From NCBI GenBank assembly GCA_963682025.1, contig OY821518.1:17830422-17894421 (forward strand): a stretch of DNA of 64,000 bases. The letters run 5' to 3'. Shown here piece by piece: positions 10,850-22,037 of the stretch; the stretch's first letter is position 1; each line of letters opens with the position of its first letter. The DNA is from Cordilura impudica. Lineage: Eukaryota; Arthropoda; Insecta; Diptera; Scathophagidae. A program made the position numbers and the translations under genes. Below the pieces are notes generated by a model that did not search any database, was not told where the DNA came from, and was given only the letters and a program-made list of their open reading frames with translations.

Positions 10850-12000
10850 GCCTTAAGGTAATTCAATGCAAAGCTCAACCTTATGTCCAATTTTAAAATT
10901 TTAATTTATATAATTTTAATTGATGCCATTTCAAAGAAAAGGGTATGCAAATATGGCAATAGAATGCTAGATGTATTTTTGGATATTATTATAGCCCCCA
11001 TTTTTCCAGTAAGAAAGGAAAAATGTAATTAAATAATTTGAAAAATAAAGTCAGTGTCAGAAGGACGAAAAAACAATATGTAAATAACACTTCAAGTGTG
11101 CAGATAAAACCACTTATGTCGACAAAAGTCGTTTTCTTTGAAAAAGAAAACTACCAACGCAACCACCCATGCAGACATAAGTTGTTTTTTTCTTGAAAAA
11201 TGGATTTTTTGTTCGTCAACAGAAAGTTACCGGGACTTAGTGTAAGAATATAACAACGTATCAACAATAATAGTGACAAAAAATAACAGAAATAAACACA
11301 CAAGTTTTTGTAAGTGGTTATAAACTGAAAAATAATCCATAATTATTCTGCATTTTTTTCATAAATAACAACGTATGTCCATAGTGTCGTTTTCTAAGAA
11401 AATAATTTGTCAGCGATCAAACGTAGGTTGACATACGTCGATAGTGCTGCAAGTTAATTTAATAAACATTTAAGTTACGTCGTTATTTAAAGAAAAAACT
11501 CAGAAATGGTCAATATTTTTTTTTTTTTTTTAAATTTAGCACATGTAAAGAGCGTTAAATATTAATATATTTGGCATCATTAACTCAAAACTGACAAAAA
11601 TAGACATACGCGGTTATTCCAGGAAACCACAGATGTGTCATACAAATAACTTCAGAACTTTTCTGTGTTTAACAAACATCCTCTAAAATGATGTCTGCTG
11701 GTCGTCATGTCTGTTACGACTATTTTTTGCCCCAATTATTCATAACAATAATATATTCTCTGTTTTTCTAATGCTAAATATGTTGTTCAGGTCGGTCTGC
11801 ATAATTTTGTAAATTTCTGTTAACAATGAAAAACTTTTACTGTATAATATTGGACTAGAAAGATCACTGAATGTCATATCGGTCACTACGGAATTGGCGC
11901 TTAGCTACAATTTTGGTGAAGAATGCATTCAGAAATCATTAATGGTTCTTGAGTTAAAGCTGAAAAACTAAGCAAACATACATCAAGATAGGTAAAAGAA
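10850..12000. other. AT-rich DNA with scattered TATGTCGA-like motifs
   Basis: No gene seen. Between about 11100 and 11600 a short motif related to ACTTATGTCGACA recurs in both orientations: 11108, 11173 inverted, 11370, 11430 inverted, 11474. A-rich spacers separate the copies. The stretch 11920-11990 (AATGGTTCTTGAGTTAAAGC and on) recurs at 24820-24870 and is a dispersed repeat. Nothing coding is apparent. Confidence 0.35.
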
Positions 12001-12745
12001 GTAGGATAATAGTAAACGGTCAAGACCGACAACGAAACCATATGCTAAGAGAGACACTATCTCTTTAGAGACACTATCTCTTAGGACAGACTAATTAGAT
12101 ATAGAAAATAGGTATAAACCAAATTGAGTGGCACTTCCATTGAATTTTTGCTTTCGGATATTAAAAAGTTCATATCGGATGCTATATTTATATGTGGACT
12201 AGATCACAAAATGGACCGATCACGATTATGTCTGGTAAGGTCATTTATTATTATTATTATTATTATTATTTTTCTTTTTTTTTGAGAAAACCTATATAAA
12301 CCAAATTTGAGAAAAATCTGTGGAATATTTTTATTTTTTTTTTTTTGATAAAATTAAGTGGAGGTCGGGAATAATCTTCATAAGGGAGCAGTGATTAAGA
12401 ATTCCCCTATGGATAAATGGATGTAATAAACATACACGAGTCCTACTTCACGGAAATCTATTATATAATTTGGATATTATGGCATATTAAGTCGATCTCA
12501 TAGAAGTCTCTTGTATGGGGACTAAGTCTGAACATGAACAGATGTTCACCAATTTCAATGGCATTCATGCTACAACCGGTTGAAGCTCATATATAAATTT
12601 CATCAAAATACATTCATATTTACGATTATAATTTCGTTACGATAATTACATGGATACACAGACCGACGGACGGACAGACGGACTTCGTTAAATCAACATT
12701 AAAAGTGATTCTGAGTCACCGGATCTTGGCCGAATATTATCGATA
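12001..12745 (-). repeat. Palindrome-ended dispersed repeat, reverse copy
   Basis: Member of the family best seen at 51165-51955, here in reverse orientation. It starts with a decayed GGTCAAGACCGAC palindrome (12019-12031), passes the AGAGACACTATCTCTTAG segment, and reaches the GACGGACGGACAGACGGAC block (12664-12682) followed by GTGATTCTGAGTC. A TTA microsatellite (12245-12270) and a T tract have expanded inside it. Non-coding. Confidence 0.65.
12245..12270. repeat. (TTA)n microsatellite
   Basis: About eight to nine TTA units inside the reverse dispersed repeat, followed by a T-rich tract. Confidence 0.9.
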
Positions 12746-12945
12746 GTTCCAAGCATCAGCAAGCATCATTAGAAAATCCATTATGAGACTACGAGATTAT
12801 AATTTCAGCACTTCTGTCACGTTTTTCCCGATACAAGAATTAGCCGCACAATACATGGATTTCTCAAAACAAAAAAAAAAAAAAAAATACAAATAATCAA
12901 ATTTAACATAGGATAAGGGAGAAGACTCCGAAAATACATAAAGCC

Positions 12946-13390
12946 ATGACATATATACCAGGTTTATTGGAGAGACTTAAAAATGCGGATATATATAATA
13001 AGAATAGATTTGAATTAACAACTAGAATAGACAATACACTTGACAAATTATTTAGTAAAACTAAATCAAAATTATTAAAAGAAAACAAATCGAATCTTGT
13101 CTATCAACTAAATTGTAATGGAGACGACTCCAACATGTGCCCAAAAGTATATGTTGGTACAACAAAAACAAAACTTAAGACTAGACTTTCATCGCATAAA
13201 GCGGACCAGAAAGCACTTGAGAAACCAATTTCAAAAAACCGCATTAGCAGCCCACTGTACTTTAAGTGGACATAAACCAAACTTTGAAAATGTGAAAATA
13301 TTAGCGGGTGAGAATAATTATAAGAAGAGATATACCCTAGCGATGTTACACATTATTAATGCACCAGTAGAGGAGAGACAAAATTAAAAA
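12946..13390 (+). pseudogene. PLE GIY-YIG endonuclease remnant
   Basis: C-terminal endonuclease of a Penelope-like element, which nicks target DNA for priming of reverse transcription. The plus-strand reading passes through L-F-S-K-T-K, a linker with a C-N-G-D-D-S-N-M-C segment, and then V-Y-V-G-T-T-K ... T-R-L-x-x-H (about 13147-13197), the GIY-YIG signature. A frameshift near 13235 moves the reading to K-T-A-L-A-A-H-C-T-L-S-G-H and then K-K-R-Y-T-L-A-M-L-H-I. The minus-strand copy at 21521-21940 has the same order of blocks. Broken and 5' truncated, hence inactive. Confidence 0.75.
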
Positions 13391-13654
13391 ACTGACACAG
13401 ATAATTGAGCCCAAATTTACAGATACACAATAGAGAAATATTTATCAAAACAGTAGGTGACAATAGCTTGGAAGTGTACCAAAGAAAATTATTTGGTTTT
13501 TTTCGCGGAACTTTATTTTTTTGTTTATGTATGTAAATTTTTTTTATTTTATACATAAATTTTTTTAGTGTTTAAAATAATATTATTGTAGTTATACCTA
13601 TGTATAAAAAATTTTTTTTTGTCATTTATTATTTTTTTTATTTAACAACAGATC

Positions 13655-13691
13655 CCCTGATGATGATCGAAAAATTCGTTCGAAATATTGG
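13655..13691 (+). ncRNA. Hammerhead-like motif in PLE terminal region
   Basis: Reads CTGATGA, then a 7-bp imperfect stem (GATCGAA/TTCGTTC), then GAAATATT. This has the order of a hammerhead ribozyme core: CUGANGA, stem II, GAA, short palindromic stem III (AUAU), then a UH cleavage position. One extra base lies between CTGATGA and the stem, so activity is uncertain. PLE terminal repeats are known to carry hammerhead motifs. Related motifs: 21351-21391 and 24368-24405. Confidence 0.4.
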
Positions 13692-14059
13692 TTCAAATAA
13701 TATATATAAAAAAAAAATATTAATAAAGTTAAAACATTAAATAACTTTTTCGTTTATTTTATTAAAAATGTTATGACCTCAAGTTGAACAAATCAAATTA
13801 AATAAATATATATTTCTAATTTTATTGGCCATCTATTGTATGAGAATTTAGAGATTTAATACCCAATTTTTATACAAAATACCAGCATGTGTTAAGGATC
13901 CACAGAACAACAAAGTTCCAATTTAGATATGACAAATCCGATAGAAGCTACACTTCCCCCCCCCCCCCTCCCCACAAGAACACTTGCAACATCAAGAACG
14001 ATAACGAGTTATAACTCCTTTAACAACCTACCTCTCTCGACTATAGGTGTGGAAACGGA

Positions 14060-14815
14060 AAATTAGCCCTGAGAGCTGAATCTGGCGAATAAAGTACGTG
14101 ATGAAGTAATTTGAATTAATTCGTAGATTTTGGACTTCACAATAGTCGGTGTATAAACTGGTGCATTGTCTTGAAGATGCAACACTTTCTTTTTCGCCAA
14201 ATGTGGCCTTTTTACTTAATTATATGAACATTCATGATTGATTTTCCTTTTTGAAGATAATCAACAAAAATTTTTCCACGCGCAAACTAAATAACAGACG
14301 CCATAACCTTGCCTTCTGGTGAATATATTTTCGCCTTCTTTGGATACAATTCTCCCATTTCAGTCCATTGTTTTGACTGTTCCTTTATCTCAGGTGTGAA
14401 GTCGCATCCATCCAAACACTCAATAGGGACATCTTGACGACGCAGTTTCTATTATTTTGAGAGCAAACGCGGTACCCATCTTGCGAACAGCTTTTCATAT
14501 ATCAATTTTTGGTGAATATGCGATATACTGCACTTTTTGAAATGCCTCTCATTTCGGCAAACTGACATGCCTTCAGTGGATTTTCTTAACCGTTTCTGGC
14601 GTGATCACCCCAATTGGTCGACCACAACAGCGTTTCTCTTGGAAGCTCGCAAGGCCTCGTTCAGAATCTGCCACCTATTATTCTATAATCTTAAACGAAG
14701 GAGCTGACACCCCCAGAGTAGAATCGAGCTCAGCTCTTATATTGGTTGGACTGAGACCTATCAAATGAAAGTACTGAGTTACAAAACGCTGATCAATTTT
14801 TTTTATGTTTCCAAA
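14060..14815 (-). pseudogene. mariner transposase remnant (second family)
   Basis: Heavily broken mariner transposase on the minus strand. Readable blocks in order: Q-Y-F-H-L-I-G-L-S-P-T-N-I-R-A-E-L-D (about 14800-14735), G-V-I-T-P-E-T-V-K-K-I-H, R-W-V-P-R-L-L, F-T-P-E-I-K-E-Q-S-K-Q-W-T-E-M-G (around 14400-14350), G-K-V-M-A-S-V, then H-L-A-K-K-K-V-L-H-L-Q-D-N-A-P-V-Y-T (about 14215-14165) carrying the second catalytic Asp. The first catalytic D-E-T-W block is missing, and several frameshifts and stops occur. The sequence type is that of ordinary DD34D mariners, clearly different from the DD41D copy at 6595. No terminal repeats recognised. Confidence 0.7.
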
Positions 14816-14873
14816 TTCACCGATATTATTTACTTCTGGCCAACGTGGTGCCTTGAAACTTAAAACATATTGT

Positions 14874-15316
14874 AGTGTATCTCACAAGTCTGCAATGCAT
14901 ACATAGTACAGAGATATAGTGTCAATTACTAGTCACTGTTTTATGTATAGCGTAGTGTAATATTTGGTTGGTCAATGTAAATAAGTAGTACAAGCCTTCA
15001 CGATTTCGAATAAAACAATAATATGTCTAAGTTTAGTAGTTTAAGTTAAATAAGCTAAATCAAATTTAGTACAAAATGGGCTAAAGCACAAAAATAAATC
15101 AAATTTTAATTTAGACAACTTAACCGGCAACAACTGCCTTTGCTTCTTTTAATTACTCTGCAAGAACGGCAATGCAATAGATCAACCAGTGGCAAACTCT
15201 GCCGGTTGAAAAACCATACAAAGGACCACAATCCATCACTTGGCGATCCTGCCCGTCAACATATTACAATTCACTACATGGTAATCCTGCAAGTTTATAT
15301 ATTGTATTTCCACTAC
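14874..15316. repeat. Possible decayed LTR and leader with short tandem units
   Basis: The stretch from TGTAGTGTATCTCAC (14874) to CCGGCAACA (about 15132) has an LTR-like layout with TG...CA ends and an AATAAAAC signal near 15008. This is weak evidence and no internal gag/pol is seen. Downstream, related units containing CACTACATGGTAATCCTGC occur at about 15236 and 15271, and again after the Helitron at 15673. Calling this an LTR is a guess; the tandem relationship is seen directly. Confidence 0.25.
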
Positions 15317-15317
15317 A

Positions 15318-15663
15318 TCTATAATATTAATAAGCTAGGCGATTTCTTGTGACCGATGATTTCTTCTACCATTTTATCCCGATTTTTACAAAACGTATAT
15401 AATTTGGAAGGTATTTCTATTTAGGCGTTTTGCAGATTTATAGATTTTAATTTTTTTTTCCTTAATTTTGAGTAAATTGCATTTAAAGTTCCTACTAACA
15501 CATACATAAATTTATTAAATTTGTTAATGTGTTTGTTAAGGAGTTTGTTATCTTCATTCACAATAATAATAAACCACAAAAGTGTTGGTTTGTGAATTGG
15601 CTAAGTTGAAAAATACAGCTGTTTAGTAATTGCACTCGAACTTCGAGCGCTGGAATCTGCTAG
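15318..15663 (+). mobile_element. Short non-autonomous Helitron, copy B
   Basis: Starts TCTATAATATTAATAAGC after an A and ends CTAG before a T. The 3' hairpin is GCACTCGAACTTCGAGCGC (15632-15650), with one arm mismatch. Same interior blocks as copies A and C. It inserted between two copies of a unit containing CACTACATGG...ATCCTGC (about 15271-15316 and 15673-15720). Confidence 0.75.
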
Positions 15664-15742
15664 TTTAAAATAACATTCCACTACATGGCGATCCTGCCAA
15701 TTTATATCATATTTCCACCGCAATATGTTTTATAAGATTTTG

Positions 15743-16475
15743 TCCACCACTATGGTCAGGGTATAATGACTTTGTGCTGGTGTTTGTAACTACCAAAGAT
15801 ATTTAGTGTTGTCCTTTCGACCGTCCGTCCATCCGTCTGTCCTTCTGTCCGTCCGTGTAAACCTTGTATTCAAACTACAGGTCGCATATATAAATATATT
15901 TTGATGAAATTTAGTATGTAGGCTTCTATCAGCCATAGGACGGACGCAGTTAAAACTGGTGAAAATCGATGCATGTTTAGACCTAGTCCCCATTCCATGA
16001 CTCCTATGAAATCGACTTAAATTGCCGCAATATCCAAATTTGCATTTAGATCTCGGTCAAATTGTGTTTTGGTATGTTTATTACATCCATTGATCAGTAG
16101 TCCAAAAATAAACTCTTCAGGACAATTCTCACTCATAGCGCCCACATGAAGCTGATTCCCGAACTTCAATTAAATCTGCAGAAAAAATAAAGCTCAGATT
16201 TTTCTCAAACTTGGTTCGTATATGTTTTTGCACAAAATAAGTGACCTTACCACATATGCTCAGGATTGATCCATTTTGTGATCTTGTCCCCAAATAAATA
16301 TAGCATCCAATATGAACTTTTTCATATTCGCAGGTAAAAAAAATTAAATAAATTGACACTCGAATTTGGGGTATGCTAATTTTCCATATCTAATTAGTTG
16401 GACCTAAGAGATAGGGTCTCTAAATGCATAGAATAAGGTATCGTGTAGTCGGGCTAGATGCCGTAGAATTTTCTT
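15743..16475 (+). repeat. Palindrome-ended dispersed repeat, forward copy
   Basis: Forward-oriented member: CCACTATGGTCAGGGTATAA, then TGACTTTGTGCTGG, the GTCCGTCC block (15824-15856), TTTTGATGAAATTTAGTATG, and the 3' end GGTATCGTGTAGTCGGGCTAG with a decayed terminal palindrome, then AATTTTCTTACATG. Non-coding; the open frames inside it are incidental. Confidence 0.65.
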
Positions 16476-19400
16476 ACATGTTTTCAAATTACTGCCGCCA
16501 TCTAAACGTCTGGTCGCCATCTAAACGTGGGACCGCCCACGTAATTCTAATATTTTTTTCACCACTTATAATACAAATATATACACAAACAAGAACAAAA
16601 AAGGTTCCTTGTTTATGAGCAGCCATTAGTTATAAGGATTAAGATTTTAAATATTTTTTTTTATTTCTTTTTAATTTATAAAGAAAGAAATAAATAATAA
16701 TTAAAACTATTTTAAAATGTAGTTATAATTATTGCAATTATGCATTTAAAATGCCTTACACCGATAAATTGTTATAAATTTAAGTAAATAAGGTCTTAGC
16801 TCCATTATATGAACTTAATTTAAAAATATATAAAATCGAGTTTACTTAAAAATTCGATTGCCTTAAAATTCGTATGGGTATTTCAAAATTATAATTCAGT
16901 TATTTTAAAAGAATAATATCAAAAATCGGTTGGCCACAAAATCGGTTGCCAGAATGAATCCATTTGCGGTGTGTAGATATGAAATATAGCTACCGTCATT
17001 TCATTCGAGGACATGCAGGACAATATTTTCAAAGAAATTTTTTAAATACAAAAACCACTTTTCACTATTTGATAAACTCTAGTTCACAGATGGAAACGGA
17101 AAAAGTAATTCAAACAATTTTTTAAATTGTTTTAAGGTTTTGAAAAACGTCTGATAAATAGATCCCAAAAACTCCTTCAGCATATATCCTACGTTTTTCC
17201 ATTTAATATAAAAATTTTTTTTGTAGCTATTGAAAACTCACATCCAAAAATTTCATGGACATTAGGTGGTGCTAGAAATTTGTTATTAGTCTCTAAAGCT
17301 CCAAGAGAAATTATTTCAAATTTGGTATTACTTAAATTACTTAATTTTTTATATTAAGTTTTTTTAATCTTCCCTTATACTAAAAGATTTATACGCATTC
17401 TTTTTTTTAAATACATAACCGTTATAAAAGATTACTTTTCCGAAAACATTTTTTTAAATGGCGTTTTTGGTGTATAACATTCATATTACATCAGAATTCA
17501 ATTAAATACAATATTTAAAATGATAAAGACTTTAGAAGGAATTAACCTACATATAAATTGAACAACTATATATTCCATAGAGCACAACAACAAATACAAC
17601 AAAACATAAAACTTCGATATTAAAAGGAAACTCATATGTATTTATGTTCATGAAGTGTTTGTAACATGTGCTTTATAGTTTTTTAATAAAATTTCAGTTT
17701 ATACTTCATAACATGCTAAAGCAAGTATTATTGTATATAAAATTCTCTTAAAAATGCATTTAAATTTTCAGTGTTAATGGTTCTTGACCACAAACAAAAT
17801 GGGTGGTTAACAAAATCACATACATATACAAACTAGGGTTACATACATGTATATAATAAGTGGGTGTGTATAAACACAGAAGTTCATCATAATATTATAG
17901 TATGTGTCTGTGTGTATATGCATGACTCTTTATTTATACATCTGTGCATATTTTTACGTAAGGTTTTATAGAATGGCTTTCAAAAAATAATATGTGTAGT
18001 TTTTTTTTTTTTCTGTTTTAAAATATTTAAATAATAGCATTGACCACAGCCACAGCAGAGGTTTATTTGGGTGAAAAAACGAAAAGGTCTTTGTTTTATT
18101 TATATCGTATTACAAAAAAAAAGGCTTGAATTAATTTTGTATGATTTTATTTTAAAGAAAACCTTCACTGCCATCACAACTTGAGTTTTTAAGAACATAA
18201 GTTTTTAATATCAAAAGCATTTTTGAAATGCTTTAAGTGGTTTATTTTAAAGCCAGACTATGGTTTTACAGAAGTTTCTTGAAAATTTTAAATTCATACA
18301 TGTTGTATCAAGGCTAATAAAAATTCTATTGAAAATGGATTTAAAAATATATTAAAAGAAGTATTGTTTGAAAATTTACTTCATTAAAAGTACTTCATAT
18401 TGGCAAAGGAAAAACTAAAAATATTTTTACTTTTGTTTGTAAAGGCATTTCGAGAGTTTAGTTTTTCTTTAATTTACCAATTTTTTTAAATTGATAGCAT
18501 AAACTAAACACCGAAACGTATGAGTAATAATATATGTAAAAGAGTTAATTTTATATAACATATACGCCACTGCAAACGTTTGATAAGAGTTCATTTTTAC
18601 AAAATTATCAACAAAAAAAAAAAAAACTTTAATTACAGTAATTTTTGATTCTAATTAATGTATAGCTCGCACAAAAAATAATATAAAAAAAAATACTTCT
18701 TGTCTGCCCCCGCACATTTTTCTCTCTTTCAAAATAATTCCAAAAATGAAAACATACACACAAAACAAAGAGTCTTCTGAAATTAACTTTTCACACAAAT
18801 TGTATGAAAACTTTTTGTATAATTTTGCATTCTTTTACAAAAAAAAAAAAAAAAAAAAACAGAAAAAAAATATATAGAAATTCTTGTGCATGAAAAAAAG
18901 AGAAAGTTTTTGACAAGTCAGCAACAGACTGCACATTAAAGTATGAACTCACCAAACACTCACAACTACAACAACAGTTAGAGTAGCAGCAACAGTACTT
19001 AGTTACTTTGGCAAATTCGGCTGTATTATAAAACTATAGAAGTATTAGTGGTTGTAAATGTAAGACCACGAACAAAAGTCATTAGTGAACAAGATGACCA
19101 TATCCGGCATCGTTGTGTAAAAAGTCAGGTTTTTTTCGTCCAGATACTCATTTTCGTTCTCTACTCCAAACTACACCCTAAAGTGTACTAAAAAAAAAAG
19201 AAACTGAACTTCATGTGAATTTTGAAAAAGTTTATTTTTTTTTTAATTTTCACGACCTGTTCTGGTTGCTATTTGGTTAGTTTAGTTAGGTTGGCTGGCT
19301 GGTTTGGTTGAGTTGGACTCTCTGGCACTCTCACAAGGGCAAAGTTTAGTGAAAATGTGTAAAACCACAAGAGACTAATAAGCATGGTAATGTGCGCCTG

Positions 19401-20235
19401 CATCTGTAATATTAAAATGTAAAATTTTATTTTCTACTGATTTGGTTATTCAAATAGTTATAAAATATTCAGGGAATTCGTTGGAAACTGCAAAGAAAAA
19501 AAAAAAGAAAAAAAGACAGTCATGTCAAGTCATTTCAAGAAGACAGGCTGCTGCAATATTTGTATATTTTTACACCGCTGGTTCACGACTAACATTCAAC
19601 ATTCTGGATGATTTTAATTTTGTTGTCGTCACATTGGCTGTTACCGAGCAAAAGCCACTAATAATAAAAGTAACTTTGCTAACTTTTAAGTCATCAGTTG
19701 TTGCATTGTTTGATGGTTGTTCAAAATTGTATATATATTTTTAAATATTTTTTTTAATTTATTACATAAATTTTGTTAAGCGTATTTTTAAACTACAGAG
19801 CAACTTCAAGCAACATATGTGTTATTGCAACTGTTGCTTTGTTCTGATATTCATTATTGGGGTTTGGCATTTTGATGTTTCAAATATATTGTTAACTTTA
19901 ACCTGACATTAAACTTTCTACCATAATATTAGAGGAGATATGGAGACAAAAGGTAATAAATTTTAAATTTGCGAACATTTTTATTGAAAATTTAGTAACA
20001 GGATTAGAATATTTTTATATAAGTGGGTGGTAATAAGGTAGATTAAGGTAGTGAAGCTCAAACATCTTTGTAAATACTTTTTATATAAGAAACTTATTTA
20101 CTTTGTCATTCTGAAATCGATTTATTATTTTTCCATTTGAATATATTCCCATTTTCTAAGAGGAAATTTATGGAGACAAAATGAACGCACGATTTCATTA
20201 GGAAGTGTGTGGAGATAAAATCAGAGAGCGAATAG
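16476..20235. other. AT-rich DNA, no gene seen
   Basis: About 3.8 kb without any recognisable gene or mobile-element protein. Poly-A runs occur (18840-18859) and a CAACA-rich stretch (18965-18995). The 100-codon open frame at 19442 starts in simple sequence and has no family resemblance. Could be intronic or intergenic. Confidence 0.45.
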
Positions 20236-20254
20236 CGTCGTAAAAACATTCGGA

Positions 20255-20868
20255 AAATTAGAAATGAAAAATGAAAAAGAAAAAGTTAAAAATAAAAAAT
20301 GGAAAATGAAAAATGAAAAATGGAAGATGAAAAGTAAAAAATGAAAAATGAAAAATGGAAGATGAAAAGTAAAAAATGAAAAATCAAAAATGAAAAATTA
20401 AATATGAGAAATGAAAAATGAAGAATGAGAACTGAAATATTCAAAATGAAAAATTAAAAATTAAAAATATAAAATGAAAAATAAGAAATGAAAAATAAAA
20501 ATGAAAAATAAAAAATGAAAAATAAAATATAAAAAATGAAAATTAAAAAATTCAAAAAAAATTAAAAATAAGAAATGAAAAATAAAAAAATGTAAAAAGG
20601 AAAAATAAAAAAAAAAATAAAATATAAAAATTAAAAATGAAAAAAATAAAAAATGAAAAATGAAGAATGAAGAATGACAAACGAAAACTTAGAAATGAAA
20701 AATAAAAATAAAAAATGAAAAATGAAGAGTGAAAAATAAAAAATGAAAAATAAAAAATTAAAAATAAAAAATGGAAACTAAAAAATGAAAAGTAAAAAAA
20801 GAAAAATGAAAAATAAAAAATACAAAATGAAAAATGAAAAATAAAAAATTTAAATTTTATTTTTTAAT
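20255..20868. repeat. AAAAATG/AAAAATA minisatellite, array 1
   Basis: Array of 6- to 8-base units, mainly AAAAATG and AAAAATA in one orientation, passing into a TTTAAAATT satellite at its right end. The same unit type makes up arrays 41426-43064 and 44542-45835. Open frames on the minus strand (repeats of F-x-I-F) are artefacts of the array. Confidence 0.85.
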
Positions 20869-21262
20869 ACGAAAAATTTTAAATTTAAAATTTAAAATTT
20901 AAAATTTAAAATTTAAAATTTAAAATTTAAAATTTAAAATTTAAAATTTAAAATTTAAAATTTAAAATTTAAAATTTAAAATTTTAAATTTAAAATTTAA
21001 AATTTTAAATTTTAATATGAAAAATTTTAATATGAAAAATTTTAAATTTAAAATTTAAAACTTAAATTTAAAATTTAAAATTTAAAATTTTAATATGAAA
21101 AATTTTAATATGAAAAATTTTAAATTTAAAATTTAAAACTTTAAATTTTAAATTTTAAATTTTAAATTTTAAATTTAAAATTTTAAATTTTAAATTTTAA
21201 ATTTTAAATTTTAAATTTTAAATTTTAAATTTTAAATTTTAAATTTTAAATTTTAAATTTGA
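20868..21262. repeat. TTTAAAATT satellite, left block
   Basis: Near-perfect tandem repetition of a 9- to 10-base, nearly self-complementary unit (AAATTTAAAATTT). A few AATATGAAAAATTTT variants occur. The block continues at 22653-22880 on the other side of the PLE copy, so the PLE is embedded in it. Confidence 0.9.
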
Positions 21263-21350
21263 TGTTTTTTTTTTTTGTTTGGCTCAAGGTCATCAATTAA
21301 AAATAAAAATCCAAATATTAATGTTTTATTTTTAAAAATTATTTATTAAA

Positions 21351-21391
21351 TTTTCGATATTTCGAACATCTTCGATGTTCATCTTCAGGAG
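21351..21391 (-). ncRNA. Hammerhead-like motif of the minus-strand PLE
   Basis: On the minus strand: CTGAAGA, one T, a perfect 7-bp stem GAACATC/GATGTTC with a GAA loop, then GAAATATC. The layout follows a hammerhead core: CUGANGA, stem II, GAAA, palindromic AUAU as stem III, and an AUC cleavage triplet. The single extra base 5' of stem II departs from the consensus. It is the cleanest stem of the three PLE-linked motifs. Confidence 0.45.
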
Positions 21392-21520
21392 AAACTAAAA
21401 ACAATAATACAATCACAAAATTTAATTATTTATAATTTGTAAAAATTACAACATTGATAATTACATACATTTATATATATTTTAATGAAGAGTGGAGTTG
21501 AAAACGTCCTGGCTTGTTTG

Positions 21521-21940
21521 TTATCTTATTTCAACTAGTTTTTGTTTGAGCAGTCGATATTTGTTTACCGTATGTCTGTATACACTTGAACAATGGTCAG
21601 TGTCTGTTTTATAGTTGAGTCTCTTGTTTGTCGGTGTGTTAATTATATGTAGCATTTCAAGAGTGTATCTCTTTGCGTTGTTGCTCTCTTGTTGTAAAGT
21701 GCTCACATCTGTAAAATTAGGGGTGTGACGAGTTAAAGTGCTGTGCGCCGCGAGCGCTGTTTTTTGCTCAAGTGGTCTATGTGTTGCCTTATGATCTGAT
21801 TTATGGCATGAGAGCCGTGTTTTTGTGGTACCAACATATACTTTGTTGCATATGTTGGACCCGTCTCCTTCACAGTTGATTTTATATATCATATTTGATT
21901 TTTCGTCATTTTCAAGTTTTGTTTTTGTTTTACTGAACAA
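21521..21940 (-). pseudogene. PLE GIY-YIG endonuclease domain
   Basis: 139-codon open frame. It begins M-F-S-K-T-K-T-K-L, has a Cys-bearing linker (C-E-G-D-G-S-N-I-C), then V-Y-V-G-T-T-K-T-R-L-S-C-H-K-S-D, the GIY-YIG core with a few residues missing compared with 13147-13197. It continues with K-T-A-L-A-A-H-S-T-L and K-R-Y-T-L-E-M-L-H-I-I. It belongs to the same protein as the reverse transcriptase upstream on this strand but lies in another frame, so the original single ORF is broken. Confidence 0.75.
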
Positions 21941-22037
21941 TTTATTAACTGTGTTGCGTGTTTTAAGTGCTATATCGTATGATTTTTATCATAAATGTCT
22001 GATTTTATTATTCTCTCCGACAGCCCTGGAATGTACG

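Larger units (their letters stand above)
12900..13790 (+). mobile_element. Penelope-like element, 3' fragment
   Basis: Truncated Penelope-like retroelement containing the GIY-YIG endonuclease part (12946-13390) and a terminal-repeat-like end. The end holds a hairpin-bearing CTGATGA...CGAAATATTG motif (13655-13691), an A-rich stretch with AATAAAG, and the tail TGACCTCAAGTTGAACAAA (13773-13791). Comparable ends occur at 21280-21391 (minus) and 24365-24480, both with GACCT...AGCCAAACAAA tails. No reverse transcriptase is present in this copy, so it is 5' truncated. Confidence 0.65.

Noticed and set aside
14874..15132. Confident solo LTR
   Set aside because: TG...CA-like ends and AATAAA are present, but there is no target duplication, primer-binding site or second copy to support it.
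19442..19744. 100-codon plus-strand frame
   Set aside because: Starts in simple sequence, contains a long Lys run and matches no family that I know.
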